A stretch of 64,000 nucleotides of DNA from Cloeon dipterum (GCF_949628265.1 NC_088786.1:27487681-27551680), one strand, 5' to 3'. Shown: positions 23,040-38,000, numbered from the stretch's first letter. The notes: generated by a model from the sequence alone, not told the origin. Numbers and translations: made by a program.

Positions 23040-26000
23040 ATGAGCCTGCACTTAGTGCTCCTTATATTGGTGTTCGGCAGCCAGGTCGGCGGCCAGTCGG
23101 ACACCAACCCGCTGGACTCACAACTGACCTCTCAACTACCGTAAGTGTTATTTTTTCAATTCTTAGTTTATTTCAAATATTCAACCTGAAACTTAGATAA
23201 AATTTTGGTCCGTGAATTGGGGAGTAAAATTATTTAAAAGTATATCTTCATTTTATAATTATAGCATACTGTACGCGGATATCTCTTTATCATTTTATTT
23301 TATTTAATTGCTACTATTTGTTGACAGCTATATCCGTGTCATTTTCGCGTGTATGAAACTTCATGATTATTTTTGTGCGTTAAAATGCTGATATAAAGTT
23401 GGTGAATAAAACTACAATTATACGCTAAAAAAAGCTCGTTATTACTTGCTTCGGCGCCTGCTGGTAGTAAAAAAGCAACGTGAACCTATGCTGCAAGGAG
23501 CCCAACGTGCGCTCTTTTGCTTGCCACGATCAAGAGTTCACTCTTTTCCCAGAAATAAGCGAGAGACTGATGATAATATCTCATTAGTGGTTGCCTTACT
23601 ATTATTTTTTTCTTTCTCTCGCCATGGTCATTACGACGGCACAACCAACTCTTGGAGCACACATTTTTTTGTACCCACGATTCCACGATTGAATTTAAAC
23701 GATCGATCAGTTTGGGCACTATATCGCATTGCTCGGGCCGTTGCTAAGAAACTCTGGCCTAAGGTTTGTTTTGACTGCCTTGCAGCACGCCAAAGGAAAA
23801 TCAATTATTGTATCTCTGCAGGTGTACAAGATAATATGGAACAAGGAGCATTTTAAAATCGATTTTGCAACCAAATAACCATTAAAATTTTTGGTAAAAA
23901 TTAAGCTGATTGGTTATTAAATTACAATTGTATTCAGGAGTAATTCAGCTCAAATTTTATTGTTTTTAATTAGTTTGATATAAGCTAGTCAATGCCGAAT
24001 TCAAAATGAGTTAAATTACCCGCTGTTACAAAATGTGCAATGATGTGTGACTTCAACGTTGTAAAGAAATAAAAGAAACGAATTTATTGCGGCATGAAGA
24101 CAATACAGAAAATGTATTAGGGATAATATTCCATTCAGTGTCTAAAGATAATTTAAAAAACAACTTCTCTCTGACTTAAGTTTTATTTATATAATTTATC
24201 GTTTTTTCAGTATTTTGCATGTGTCTTGTTTCACCCAATCTTACTATACTTAATTTTTATTTATTGCAAGGGCAAACAACACTTATCATTTTTTCTGCTG
24301 CTCTCAAACTATATAGATACATATATATCATGGTTATAATGCCAAAATATAATTTTAAACTATAAATTAGTAATCTTGATTATGGTTCTGCAGCAGGGCA
24401 ACGGTTTTAAATATTTTAACACATGTACAATAACTTGTTTAAGATAAGTGGGGATATCGGCATAAAGGTATCTCGAGGTGAATTTTGATCGCGCATTGTC
24501 CCACCCACGCGCATTGCGCGAGTGCAAGGAAACATGCGCTCACCTGGCAAAGGCGACATGCGGCCAAATATAACAATGTCGAATATGATGAGCGGGTGTG
24601 CACTATACGCGGTGACATCAAGCCCACCTAATGTTGCGATTCATTAAACACAATTGCTAGGCGTCTACTTTTAGTACATTTCGCAAGAGCCGACCTGCGG
24701 GGGTCGACGACCTGGCTAGGGCCAGACTTGCCGCCTCAGAAAGAGTCAAAGATTTATTACGCGTTGTTTCCTTGGCGCAAATCAGCGAGCCGCGAGGAAC
24801 ATGGGAATCCCTCAACAGTTATTAAAAATAGAGAACTTTTAATGATTTGCGTCAATGGCCAAACTGATTTGAGGAGGCGTTTTCGTCATTATGACCGACA
24901 GCGTAGACCCGTGACTTCCTGAGGCTGTCTTTCTTTGTATGAAAATTACTACGTTGGAATTCGTATGCTAATTAGTACTTAGAACGAGCATTTCACCTTG
25001 CCACTGGAATTTCACTACGCTTTCATTCATCAAAATATAAAAACATTATTCTCATTTAAATATGACCTAATTCGAATGAAGGATTTTGTATCTTGAAAAA
25101 AAAAATGAAATGCAATATTTAGCGTGGATTGTTAGGAAGAAAATCTAATGATTAAACAAAAATAATAATTATAAAGGAGAAGCGTTGGAAAATGGGCTTC
25201 TGACTATTAGTTTCCAATGCTAAAAATAACGAGAAAATTTATCTGTTCATTCCTAGCTGGCTGCAATTATATTAATCGCTTCCCCCTTTTTTCAAGCCAT
25301 TTCAGAACAATATTATCAGACATAGCTTATTCAACTACAAGAGAGCTTTATAATCATTATAATTAATAATGCCCTATATATAGTTTATAAATTGTAAATG
25401 AAAAAATATTTAATAAATTGAATATTAGTGGCAAGAAAGCTAGCAAGAAAGTCTGCACGGAACCTCACAAATGATCAGAGCCAAAAGAATCGACCTGACT
25501 TATGTTTTCCTCGCCAGATTATTGTTTGTCTTGCTGCAGCTGATTCAAATATCGCAGCCAGAACTGAGTAATGGCTCAATTCGGTCCGCGTGTACGACAC
25601 TTTACATAAGCGCATATTGTTTTTATTTTTTATTTTTAGCAGGACGAACACGGGCGGTGATTGGAATTCATTCAGCACACATGCATGCGTCTCCAGCAGG
25701 GCTAAATGGCTCGTCTTCGATTCGTGGCACGTCGGCGTAGCGCCGACTGCCACACTCGCTTCATGACAACACACAAATAAACCCATCTACCGCCCAGTAT
25801 TATCGACCATAATCTTCTTTTTTTCTAAGTTGACGTCTCAATAATTGCGGTTAAATCAAAAGGTTTTCACACCTGTTTCTCTTGTCCGCCTCTGGCCACT
25901 TGAGCACGGGGAAATCGACCGATTTTAAATAATTTTCCTTGCCCAACGTCTATTGTTCTCGCGCTCGCTCGAATAGGAAAAACCAGTCAGTTGCTAGTAA

Positions 26001-29000
26001 ATGAGAAGCTGCAGAGAAGTCGACATGTTTTTGGAGGAAATATCTATAAAAATTGAAACACGATTCTTGGAATCAACTTAGACTATTTGGAGTCATTAAC
26101 AAAACTTTAAAAGTATCAGGAATTAGGAAAACTCACCTTTCAGGGGAAAAATGGTTGTTTTATTAACTTGAAAAATTATTCCTTTAGAGCGTGAATAACG
26201 TTTTGCAATTAAAATTACTGTTTAAAGCACAATTATATGAGACTGCGAGCAAGAAGTGGTCCAATCCATCTTCCTTTTTCCTGCGCATCCAGTTTTTTCA
26301 TTCCTTTGAGCACGTTCCGTTGGATACTTTTAAACCCAGTCTTCTTCGGGCTTGAGAAGAAGGGCGTGTCGAAGAGTCACTTGAATTATATTTACGAGAC
26401 AAACAGCGAAATGCATTGCAGCAAGCACCAACTTTTTTACGCTTCCAGCTGCTACATACTCAATTTTATATCGCACGTAATGAGACCGTGCCTCAAGGCC
26501 AACAGCAGGTTATTCTCCTCGCCAGGTCTCACTTCTTTTCATGCAGCTTAAACAGGGTTTCCCAAAGCGTTATTTTCAGTTTTATTTTAATATCCAATAA
26601 AAAAATCTATCCTTCGACGAGAAAATTACGACCTCTTAAAATATTGGACAAATTCTTACGCTCGCCGTACCAATGGTCCCAGGTGGCTCGTACATCGATT
26701 TTTTTTTAGAATTTTATTCGTTCCCTCGCGAAGTCGGGAATATAAGCTGAAACAAAAATGTAAATACATGCTAATCAGAGCGAACCAAAAGTGGGAAGGA
26801 GATAAAATCTCTCGATCGCACAAATGCAAATAGCATTCAGTCTCGGTCCAAAGGTTTTTGGTTTAGAGGGTTTAGAGAATTCCCCGCAGTGGTGCAGACT
26901 ATAACCATTAATTAACAGACTCGCTAATGATATTTATTGTTGACGATGAAGTTGATTAATCCTTTTCACATACCGACCTTGAATATATTATAGCCATTCA
27001 AGATTATGTTTTTGTTTTCAAATGGCTTAACGTCCCTTAAGCAGAAAATTTGTAGAATACCTCTCGAGCACATTATTTTTTATTACATAACTAAATCTCA
27101 AAAGTCGCGATCGATGCTATCAAAATAAGACGACTAGAGGCAAAAAATTATAATCTGATTATATAGATAGAAGGCTAGACCAGTTTTTGTGTTCGCTTTG
27201 CGAATCCGAACGTATTTTGTCGGCCTCACAGCCAGCGGCGAAAAGCGACGGCGCCAGGCGTAAATAAAAATCATTCATTGCGGGCCTTCCGCTCTCTCAC
27301 ACATACCAAGTAGAAATCGCATCGCGCACAGCCAACACATTTTCTTTTAGTAAGATGACAGTGCGGATGGTTTAGAAAATTATTATTACGAACGAACACA
27401 CAGCCAGTGAGCGCGGTGAATATACATACGCATCACACATTAATTCGCCAAGTCACGATGAAACCCACGAATCCTCCTTCGCCTCCTCCTCCTCTCCGGC
27501 TTAAAATAGCACACTTAACGCTCAGGTACGAGCAACACGTGTGATGCGGGAATTTCGAAAACGCTCCAACACGTGTGTGTCTGACGGTAGTAATTTGTTC
27601 AGAGCGGGTTGATAAGTTTTGGATACTGTCAAATCTGATATTTAAGCAAAGACAAATTTTAGAAAGTATGGTTTCACACGCAAATCCTGAAGTGTTATCT
27701 GTGTTTTATATAGGACCGCTATTAAGTCAAACCAAGGACAGGTCGCAACAATATTTTTAACCACAGAATTTTCACACAATTATATTCATTCTCTGTTCCC
27801 ATCCCACAGCAAGCAATTCCAACGAGTGCCAAGTCTGCCATACCTCGCAAGAAATTATAAATTTCTCGCGCGCTAACGCTATCACAGACGCGTGACTTTA
27901 TTTTACCTGTGGGATCCGTGTTTTGGTTTCAGCGATAAAAGCCATTAGCCACATGTCTGACGAGAATGTTAATGACCAGCCAAATTGTTTCTTCCAAAAG
28001 TATAATATGCAAGCCACCAAGTGCTTTAGAATCAACTATACACGGCTAAAAAAATCCACGCCTCGTCAGGGAGTGGAATTCTCCGTAGATTGCTCAGTTT
28101 CGCAGAGAGAATCGAGAAAGACCCCCAAGTGTGCAACTTGAGTTTGATAAATTGTGCACAGCACATTCACACACGTGCGCTCGTTAATTATGTCTCATTT
28201 TGAGGCGGAATTACTTTGTTTCCCGAAGCCGTGTGTGTACTTCATATTATGCGCACGCTGATTGCGTCTGCATTACCAAATATTGGAGTTGCCCGACTGA
28301 TTTACGACTGCAGACGTAACACAGGGTCAAACTTCGCGCTCGAGTTTATCGCTGCGCCTGTCAAATCACAGCAGCTTCTGTTCTATTCCTCTTTGCTGTG
28401 AGAAGTACAAACAAAAAGTGGGGTAAATAAACCTATACAAAGACACTTTGCTCCATTTTTGGAAACACCCTATCAGCTTCAATTCCTTAAAAAACATAAC
28501 GATCCCGTTTTGATGGAATTTTTCCAAATAATAAAATTAATTTTGTGCTACACCACATTGCAATGAATAAATTTAATCAATATGGAATGGAATCAATTTG
28601 TGAAAACACAAACGGTATTCCACAATACAGGGAAAATATTTTAAATAAGAAGAAATATAATAAAAAATTAAGCCAGCGCGCTAACAATCCTATTTCCTTG
28701 TACATCGCAAAGCTTGGGATAAATTATTTTTTCCAAAGGAAATAAAATCTAAGTGTGCTCATAAAAAATTTCAAATGTTTTTTCTTCCCAAAAAAGATTA
28801 TTTTCCCGTGAAGGAAGGCAAAGAGGTTCTCATTGCACTGTGTAAATTTTACAATTTGTATGCGGTGTTGAAATAGCAATGACGTAATCATTGTAATTAT
28901 TTTGCAACCTTTCGACCGCTTCATTTGTGTGCCCTTTGGGAAGAAGTGCGTCTCATGACAGCCAGCCGCGAGTATTTTATAGTTTCCCATGCACTTTGCG

Positions 29001-32000
29001 TGCAGCCGCCGCGAGAACAATAGTTTCAGTTGCTAATTTCATTGAATTACATGCAGTGTGCTTTGGCTTTACGATAGCAATTTCCCAGCAGAGCAAACAT
29101 GCGGAGTGAAACAAAAATATGGTGGTCTTCCGCGCCCTCCCATTGTCATTTAAATCCGTATCGCCCAACATGTCATGGGTTTTCGCGTACCCGCAAACGT
29201 GTTTGCGCTCGTTTCGCGTCTGGATGCAAATTAAACGACTTAATGAGTAGCTTGTTTGAACACTTATCTCGGAGATAAAGATCTCGCAGCTTCTGCTACG
29301 GACGCCTTGAGGGAATTTCCCAATGGCGTAATCAAGCGCCGAAATTTTTTGTATTTACCTTTTTCCACCCATCCGTTTGGATGGAGCGCTGTTTAAACAT
29401 AAAATTAGCTTCCATTCATTGCCCGCTATATGTGCTCCAGCGTTATGCACTATAACAAAGAGCAAAATAATCAGAAACACCCAAAAAAGGGTGGAACCAT
29501 ACACATATTGATGAGAGGCTCGCTACACGCGATTTCTGATTGCATTTTAATGAGAGGTGGAGAATGCCAGAATAGCTCTACCTTTTTGGAACCTAGTTAT
29601 TAAAATTTTCTATTTCCATAACAAAAACAAAGCAGCGTTTCTCGTGCGGTGTAGTAGGCTGGAAGTGCTGGAACACATTCATAAACGAAATCACCGACCA
29701 AAGTGACATTTATGGCGGTCAACTTGCACCTCTCGTCTGACATTGTTGAATTGTAAACCCGATACTGTGCGGCCTGCGGACGACGTGTGCAGGATGCCAA
29801 ATCGGGTATGTAGATCGCCGAGAGAGCGAGCGAGCGAACGAGCCCACTCGGCACGGGCCATTAAGAAAGACAAAACGCCTGCATTCTAGGGTTAATCCTG
29901 CAGTCAATGAGCGCAATCGACTCCGCAGGTGGATCGGGTTTCTCAAATGCGAGGAAAAGCTCGCTGAATATGCTAACCGCTGCATTTACTTAACCCCTAC
30001 ACGCTCACTTTGCGAAAGGAGATAATTAGCTGGTAGCAAATGAGAAAATATCTCGGGGCGTGGGATGAAGTAAACTCTCGTGATGACTTGTGCAAGAGGA
30101 GGCCAGTATTCAATTTGGACTAGCATGCTGTCAGATCGCGAATGCAGATTGCGCCGACCGGCTGCCGCTGCCGAGTAGGCTGGGAATTTTCAGCAGTGAT
30201 CACTCTCCGCGGCTCATACTCTTCACGCTCGGTTGAGTGCCCCGTACAAAAGGAAGCGATTTACCTGTCTGCATCGAACCGAAGACACACCCCTCTACTC
30301 GCTATGCAGAACAGCAAAACTCAAAACACATAATTGTAATGCCACCAGTGCACTTTCAGCCGGCACGCACGCTTCAGCATGCGTCCACCCATCAATTTTC
30401 GCAATTTTCACTGGCAAGCGCGTGATTTCTGATTGACGCGCGAGACACTTTGTTGGCTCGTTGCGTTCGGTCTTTAGCTTTCTTTTGGTCCTTGCCGCTT
30501 AAGGTTACAAATAATTAATGTGCATGAAACTCTTTCTTTTTTCACAAGAACGTTGTTGAAAAATTAAAACATAAAAACAAGTTTCATCATCATGCAAGGG
30601 TTCAATTAAAAAATAATGAGTTGGCTTTGTGACAGTGAAGCATGTAAAGGTAAAAGATAAACCAAAAGAGAATCGACTGCATTTTGAATCAAAGTATTCC
30701 TTAAACAATTAAAATTAATTTTGTTTATTGAAAGTCAAGATAATAATGGGGTTTATCATACACGACTAAAATATCTATATAAGGTCTCCATCTGACTGCC
30801 GCTACTTTCCTGTAACTCATTTTCTTCACGTTGCATTTTTTCAATTTGCTGCCAAATACATTCTTAAAAGTAAAAAAAATCCGTTTTGGCCGTTTTGTTT
30901 ACAGAAAATTTGCTCTGATCGCACCACGCGTTGTGCGGCCGTCGTCAATCTACTCGGTGGCCTTGGTTGCATTGCCCGGTCTCGATCACCACATAGAGGT
31001 TAAGGGTGCCCTGAGCAAGGATGGCGTGCAGATGGCCGCCAGCAGCAAGGAGGAGCTCCGACCTTCAGGTACGGGTCCAATTCACTATATTTGAGGGCCT
31101 AAAATTTACAGAGGACCCTCAGGGTCGGTGCGTTTGTTGATAAAGGTGCCAAGGTCCAGCGTGCCCGGCGATTACTCGCTAAGGGTTGAGGGGCACAACT
31201 CGGAAACCGGCGCCAGGGTTTTCACCAACACCACGGCTCTCGAGTTCTCGGCTCGGTTCCTTACAATAATCGTCCAGACCAGCCGGCCGATCTACTGTAA
31301 CGGACAAGATGGTATTGTTGCGGCCGCAGCCTCAGGAAAATCAAACTTGAATTTACAATGAATTATTTTCAGTTAGGTTCAGAGTTGTGTTGCTTACAAT
31401 GGACATGAAACCTTTCGACGAAGCTGTCACCATTTATATGTTGGTGGGTTTCTCCTTTGGTCATTGTTTTTTTGTTTGAACTGACATCACACAATTTTTT
31501 ACAATAGGACCCGCGCGGCTTTGTCATGAGGCGCTGGATAAGTACAGAGTCGAATACCGGTGTGATTTGTTTATTCCTTCCGAGGCTAAGATCTAAATAA
31601 ATATAAATACAGGCGTGGTGAGCTTGATGTTCCAACTGCCCCGTCTCTGCCGGACGGGCACTTGGACGATCAAAGTGGAGGCTCAGGGTCAAGTGGAAAA
31701 CCAGCATTTCGAAGTGCACACCCATTTCGTTCCTCTCTTTGAGGTTAAAATATAATTTTCATCTATTAAATAGATTTATGTGACATTTCGCGATTAATGC
31801 ATTCCAGGTTTTGATGTTCACGCCGAAATACGCTCTCGACAGCGACGAGAGCTTCACTGCTACGACTAATGCGATTTCTTCCACTGAAAGATTGGCGAGG
31901 GGCAATGGCACTCTCAGAGTTTACGGCCACAGGTTTTTCGACAGTGCTCGCAAGGATGACCGAAGGTTTATCGAGAACTCCCGCAAAGATGACGAGAGGA

Positions 32001-35000
32001 AGCTGCTGTGGAGTGAAGAAGTATTCCTCGTAAGACATTTTTTCGACTTGCTATGCTATGGTCGAGTTTTTATATAAATTTGATATAAAAAATTAACGAC
32101 AGCCCTAATTATTTACTCTTGATTAATTATGCAAAATTTTCTAATCACAGGAGACTGGAGTGGCAAGTTGGGAGATTGCTCTCAGCAGGATCGAGGCGTT
32201 CATGGGATCCCCTTTGGCGGGCGTCGAGGTGAGTTGTCGTCATCTCCTCAAATATCCCGCGAGCCATTTCTTATCAAAACGGGTTTAGCGTCGCACGCCC
32301 ATTACTTGAAAATGTGCTCAGCATTAGCAAGGCGTGCAGTGAATCGTTTTTTCAACATTATATCTATCACGTTGATGAGAGATGCTGCCAGGAATACGTA
32401 TTGCGCTCTGATCGTAAACTGAAATTACACGCTCGCCATTGCGTATTTCAAATAGGGTTCCATGCGCTGATGCAATTTCTGAGTGCAAGCAGTAATAAAT
32501 TCAATTGCACTGAATTCCATTAATTTAAATTAACTCACCGACCGGTCGATCGCTTGACATGCCAGGTCAGAGTTGAGCTCGAAGTGATGGAGACTTTTTA
32601 CGGCGACGTCAGGTCGGGCTTCTCCTGCACCAGGATCATCGAGGGCGGATTGCAGCTCAAGTTCTTGGGTTCGATGCCGCAATTCTTTCGACCGGGAATG
32701 CCGTTTGAAGGACAGGTAGGGGAAAAGTTGTAAATTTTTTAGAGTCATCAGATTATGATTTTATTTCGCCCATCTTATACATAGCCTTGGAACAGTGACG
32801 TAACTCAATTTTTTATTTTGCTGAGTGCAAATAAATTCTTAACACAACAGAAATTTCTACCTGTTCCATTGTGCTCTTCACGCTTTGTAAGATACACTGA
32901 TAGTCGTATGAATGGGGATAAATTAAATGTACGAGGCCGCTTCCTTTACTTGTGCATTTAAATTGATCCTCCTCGTCCAGTGGGTTTTGCTTTTTAACCT
33001 TCTCACGCCTGTTACACCTGCAGAGTCAGATCACGTTGAAAATTGTTCGCTAGCATGAGCATTGAATCAAACAAGTGTTTTAGGTCGCTGTCAGTCACAG
33101 AGATCACGAGAAGGTTTCCGAGGAATTGCTGCAAAATTCACGATTGGAAATACGGGCCTTCGCGACTCTCGAGAGCGGCGGCCGAGTCGATCTTCCCGAA
33201 ATTAAAATCCCATCAACTAAAGACACTTCCGATGTTCCCTATATGACTGATGAATTGGAAGAGAGAAACTTCGCCGACTTAGTGCAGCCCTATTTTGATA
33301 AACTTGCCTTTAGAGAATTCCGGCAGGACGGCGTTCACAGATTCAAATTAATGGTATCTTGAGCAGCAAACCTCACAATGTGAGTGAAAATTCGACTAAA
33401 CCATGCTTTGCAGGTGCCCAATAGGGCTGCCAGAATTGAATTCCAAGCTACTTTCACAGATCCTGATGGAAAAGTCGAGACGGCAGAATTGAAAGTGGAG
33501 CGTCATTATTCCCCGAGTGCACGGTAGGTGATTTTTTTTCGCCCTCAAATTCGCTCAGTGCCCAAATTTTTAGATACATATCAGTGACAACGAGTACTGA
33601 AACAGCGAAACCTGGTGAATACGCGATCTTCCACTTACTTCCCAACTTTATGGCGGAGAACGTGTTATACATGGTAGCGACCTTTGCCTGTAATTTTCGC
33701 ATAAAACTAAACTCTCGCAAACCAAGGTGGTGTCGAAGGGAATCCTGCTGATCGCGGACACAATAGAGCCCCATTACAGCGGCGCCACCACGTTCGCCGT
33801 CCCCGTGTCTGCAGAAATGAGCCCGGCATTCCGGCTCGTGGTGCTCGGCGTCACCAGGCAGGGCGAGATCGTTTCCGACGCTGTCTGGTTGCCGGTCGAA
33901 GGAATTTCCATGCACAATGTAAACCTTATTAGCATAATTCGAAAGCAAATTTGATGATAATTTCGTCGTTCGCAGGCAAAACTGGCTTTGAATCAAGCCA
34001 AGGATCACACAAAGGAGTCGGTCGAATTCGAGGTGCGCGCAGAGCCCGGCGCTTACTTCGCGACCCAGACGCTCAACGTGTTTATGTACGAGCTGCAGGC
34101 GGGCAGTGAGATCACCAGGGCCAGGGTCATGCGAGCTCTGCACTCCTTTGAAAACAACACCAAGTATGTATTTTCACGCTTACTTTAAAATGCATCAAGA
34201 TAACGCCATAAAAAAATTCCCATTGGATTTTTATAAAAATACAGATTTTATTCATCTTGCCAAACTTGGACCACATATTTTTATTTACTCGGTATTTATT
34301 ATTTGGTGCCTATTTGTGGCTTTTTTCCGCTTTAATATTTACACGAAATCTTAAGGTCGGCGCACAAAGTGGCGTGGAGAGCGCGCGACGGCTTGAGAGA
34401 AGACCAAAACTCCTTTTTCAAGTCCGGAAGCTACGGCCCCGATGCGAACAGGACATTGCAAGAGGCAGGCCTGCTTATTGTAACGGACGCAATTGTGCCA
34501 AATGTGCCTGGCTCAGAAGGTTCATTCATGCAGAAATGAGGCTAGCAAAATACCTTTTCTTATCTTAGATGGGTGCGATGACAATTCAACGATTCCAAAG
34601 TTGCCTTGCGCTATCCGGGGCTGTTATCCAGCTAAGAAAAGATGCGACGGCCAAAAAGACTGCTCGGATGGGTCAGATGAAGCGGATTGTGAGCTCAGCT
34701 AGATTTTTTTATAGTATTATTTTACGTTCTCAAAAATGATCTAGGTTTTAATGAAGATGACTTCCAGGCGCAAGTTTTGTACTCACTAAATAGAATGAGT
34801 GGATTCACGGTACAATTTTCAATTAAAAGCGTCCAACATTATTTATATTTCTTCCTTTCAACAGGATCTTTACCAAGTTGGAGACGGAGATTGGGGCTGG
34901 TTCGAAAGAAACATCGGGCATCACGGCCGAGAGTACGACAAAATTCCAGTGGCAGCAGTTACAAACAACTGGTACATTTCCGGCTTCAGCCTGAGCAAAG

Positions 35001-38000
35001 ATTACGGAATCGCCGTGCTCAAAGAGCCCATTCAGGTAGATTTAATTCGCAACGAAGCGCACAAAGTGTTTATAAATATAAATCAGTACGAGAGTCAACG
35101 GCCGTTCATGGCGAGTCTGGAAGGAGCGTCGCAATGTCGGCGGGGCGAACAAGTGGGTTTGCGCCTGATGCTTTTCAACAGAGAGCCGGGCCTACATGAA
35201 ATGCTGGTGACCGTGATTCTTCACGGCTCAGACGACTACAAGTTTGTCCATGTCGAGCAGGACGGCATCGTGTCCAGTTACGGAGCTCGTCTGTCCGGAG
35301 GTGACCACCATCATCTTGTTTGGGTAAATTTCAAGAGAAATTTGACCTTGGTTAAAATAATAAGTCGTAAAAATGATCTCTAGATCGGCGAGGGTGGTGA
35401 GCAGCAGGTAGACATTCCTGTGAAGCCAGTGATCGAAAATGGAGAGATTGAAGTGACCATCACTGCGACAACTCAGATTGGTTTTAAAACGCTTACGCAC
35501 ACGATCACTGTTTTGGTTTGTCTAATTTGAATATTTCAATAACCATTATCAAATTTAATAAAACAATCAGGGTGAAGGTGCTCCCGTAAGCGGACACACG
35601 TCGATTTTTCTCGATTTGAAGTCGCGTGCATTGCTACTGCGCTACTTAAAAATTCCCGTTGAGGAAACGCCAGTTGTGCCCTACCACGATTGGCGGAGAT
35701 ACGTTTTTGGGAGTCCATCTGGCACAATTTTGCTTTCAAGTGAGGGAGATTTTAAAACGAAACTTGCGAATTTTAATGAATTTACCGAAGGCGACTTAAT
35801 TGGGCCCGTGTTCCCCGAAATTCCGCTGACAACTATACACCTTGTGGACCGCCACCTGAAGGGAACAGAAGCACGTGCATCGGAACTGGGAGCGAATGTG
35901 TGGACTCTGCACTATCTGCGCCTGACAAATCGCCTCAAAAGAGACAAACTGCGAGAAGTACTCGCCACCTGCACGACAATTTTTACACAAGTAAAGCATA
36001 CATTTTCATTATTTTACTCTATCTAAATAGTTTTTTGTAAACTAAAATCGGGAAGACTAGCCTCATTTTTAAACTGTGTAAAAGTTACTTATTTCCCACG
36101 GCCTGAATTTAATATTTGTTCAATAATGAACTCATCCAATTATTAAAATTTAAGATTATGATGAGGTTCAACGACACTACAGGAGCCTTCCATAATTGGG
36201 ATGATTCTCCGCCCAGCGTTTGGTGAGATCATTCAACGAAACAAATAAAGACAGTCGAGTGCAATCTCTGATTTTAAGGGTGACTTCTTGGGTGGTAAGA
36301 CTGATCAAACATGCGTCATTCCAAGACTGGGAAGACTATTTCTACGCTGAGCCTAGGATCATAAGCATGGCGGTGTCGTTCATTCTGCAGCACCAAACCT
36401 ACCAGGGATCCTTTTACGAACCTGAATTCACCTACTCACGTAGCCCGCTGGACCAGCGCATGCACTCGACGCAAACGGTATGTTGCACGCCTGTTGTTCT
36501 CACCGCTCCGCAACCTGCTCGACTTTGGTGTCAAGCGGATTGCATACATATCCGATTTCACTGGAGATTAAAAATTTATGATTCAATTTTCAGCCCCAGC
36601 CTAATGCAACACGCGGCGAGCGATGGCGGGACAGTTTATTGAACGCCAAAAATATTTCCTTAACGGCGCACGTGCTCATCAGTTTGCAAGAGGCGTTGGT
36701 TAAGGTGCAAGGAAGTTTGAAAGGCGACACTGCGTCTGCCCGTGACAGAGCAATGAGGTGAGTTAAAATTTTGAACAATTATTTCTTAATATTTTGTTAA
36801 TGTCATTTGAAGGTATTTAGAGAGACAACTGAATTCGCTGACCGACCCTTATGAAGTGGCCATCACAACTTACGCTCTAACCATTTGTGAAAGCTCCGAG
36901 AAGGACTTGGCATTCAGGACTTTATCTTCGATGGCCCTGGATGGAGACAGTGAGAATATTTAATATAATGGCGTCGGAAATAAATTAACCGCAACAAATA
37001 GACGGAGAAATGTACTGGTCCCGTGTGAAAATTCCATCAAACCCCATCAAATACGAAAATCAGCGCCCATTCATCGAGCCATCGCCGATCGTCGAGGGTG
37101 ACTCTGTGGCCGTGGAAGCAACCTCCTACGCCCTCCTCACTTATATTGCTCGCGAGGGCATCGGCCTCATTCACGAAAGAATAGTCCAATGGTTGACCGC
37201 AGTCAAAGTGACCTATTTAGGATATTACTCCACAGTGGTCGGGATGATAATTATGCTTGAGGTCTAAAGCAATCTAATACCCGCGCTTTCTAATCGCAGG
37301 AGTCCGTTTTGGCGCTTCAAGCGATGACGGAATACGCCTTCCGGGAGAGACTCTTGGATATTACAGACATGAGCGTGACCCTAGAGCTGCCCAGTACTGA
37401 TGGCCTGAGGTACGAACAGAGGCTAATTGGAAACGACACGGAAGCGAGCTATTTTACTTCCGACGTAAGAGGTTTTTCGTTCATTTAGCAAACAGCGCGC
37501 TATAAATATTTTGGCAGATTCCAAACGTTTGGGGTCACGTGAACGTGATTGCCAGGGGAAGGGGTCAGGCCCTGATGCAGATGGACGTTGCTTGGGGCGT
37601 GGACCACGAGACTCTGAAGGACGCCCCTTCAGAAGATTCTTTCGACCTGACCGTCCAAGAGTTTTATTCAGAATTTCGCAACAAGTCTAAAATAACGATT
37701 CATACCTGTTTCAGGTGACAATATTATTTCAGTTCGCGAATTTTTACTGATTAGATCTTCCAGGTGGGTCCGACCGAGCCCTTTAACAAGCGGAGCGGCC
37801 GTTCTAGAGGTTGATTTGCCCACCGGTTACCATATGTTGGAATCGGACGCAATTTCCCTCGCTCGCTCTGGAGTTCACCCGACTCTGAGGGAAGGATTGA
37901 CTGTAACTGGGAAAACACTTTGGTACTTTGAACACGTACGTGTTAGCAGTTTTTCAAAGTCAATCAATGTTAATTTTTATTTTGGTCTGCGTTACAGATT

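Noticed and set aside
23446-23856. 136-codon plus-strand open frame in Mcr intron 1
   Set aside because: No recognisable domain, low-complexity composition, and no splice sites linking it to Mcr exons.
33454-34143. 229-codon minus-strand open frame
   Set aside because: It lies opposite four Mcr exons and their introns and shows no protein family; Mcr in the other direction explains the conservation-like signal.
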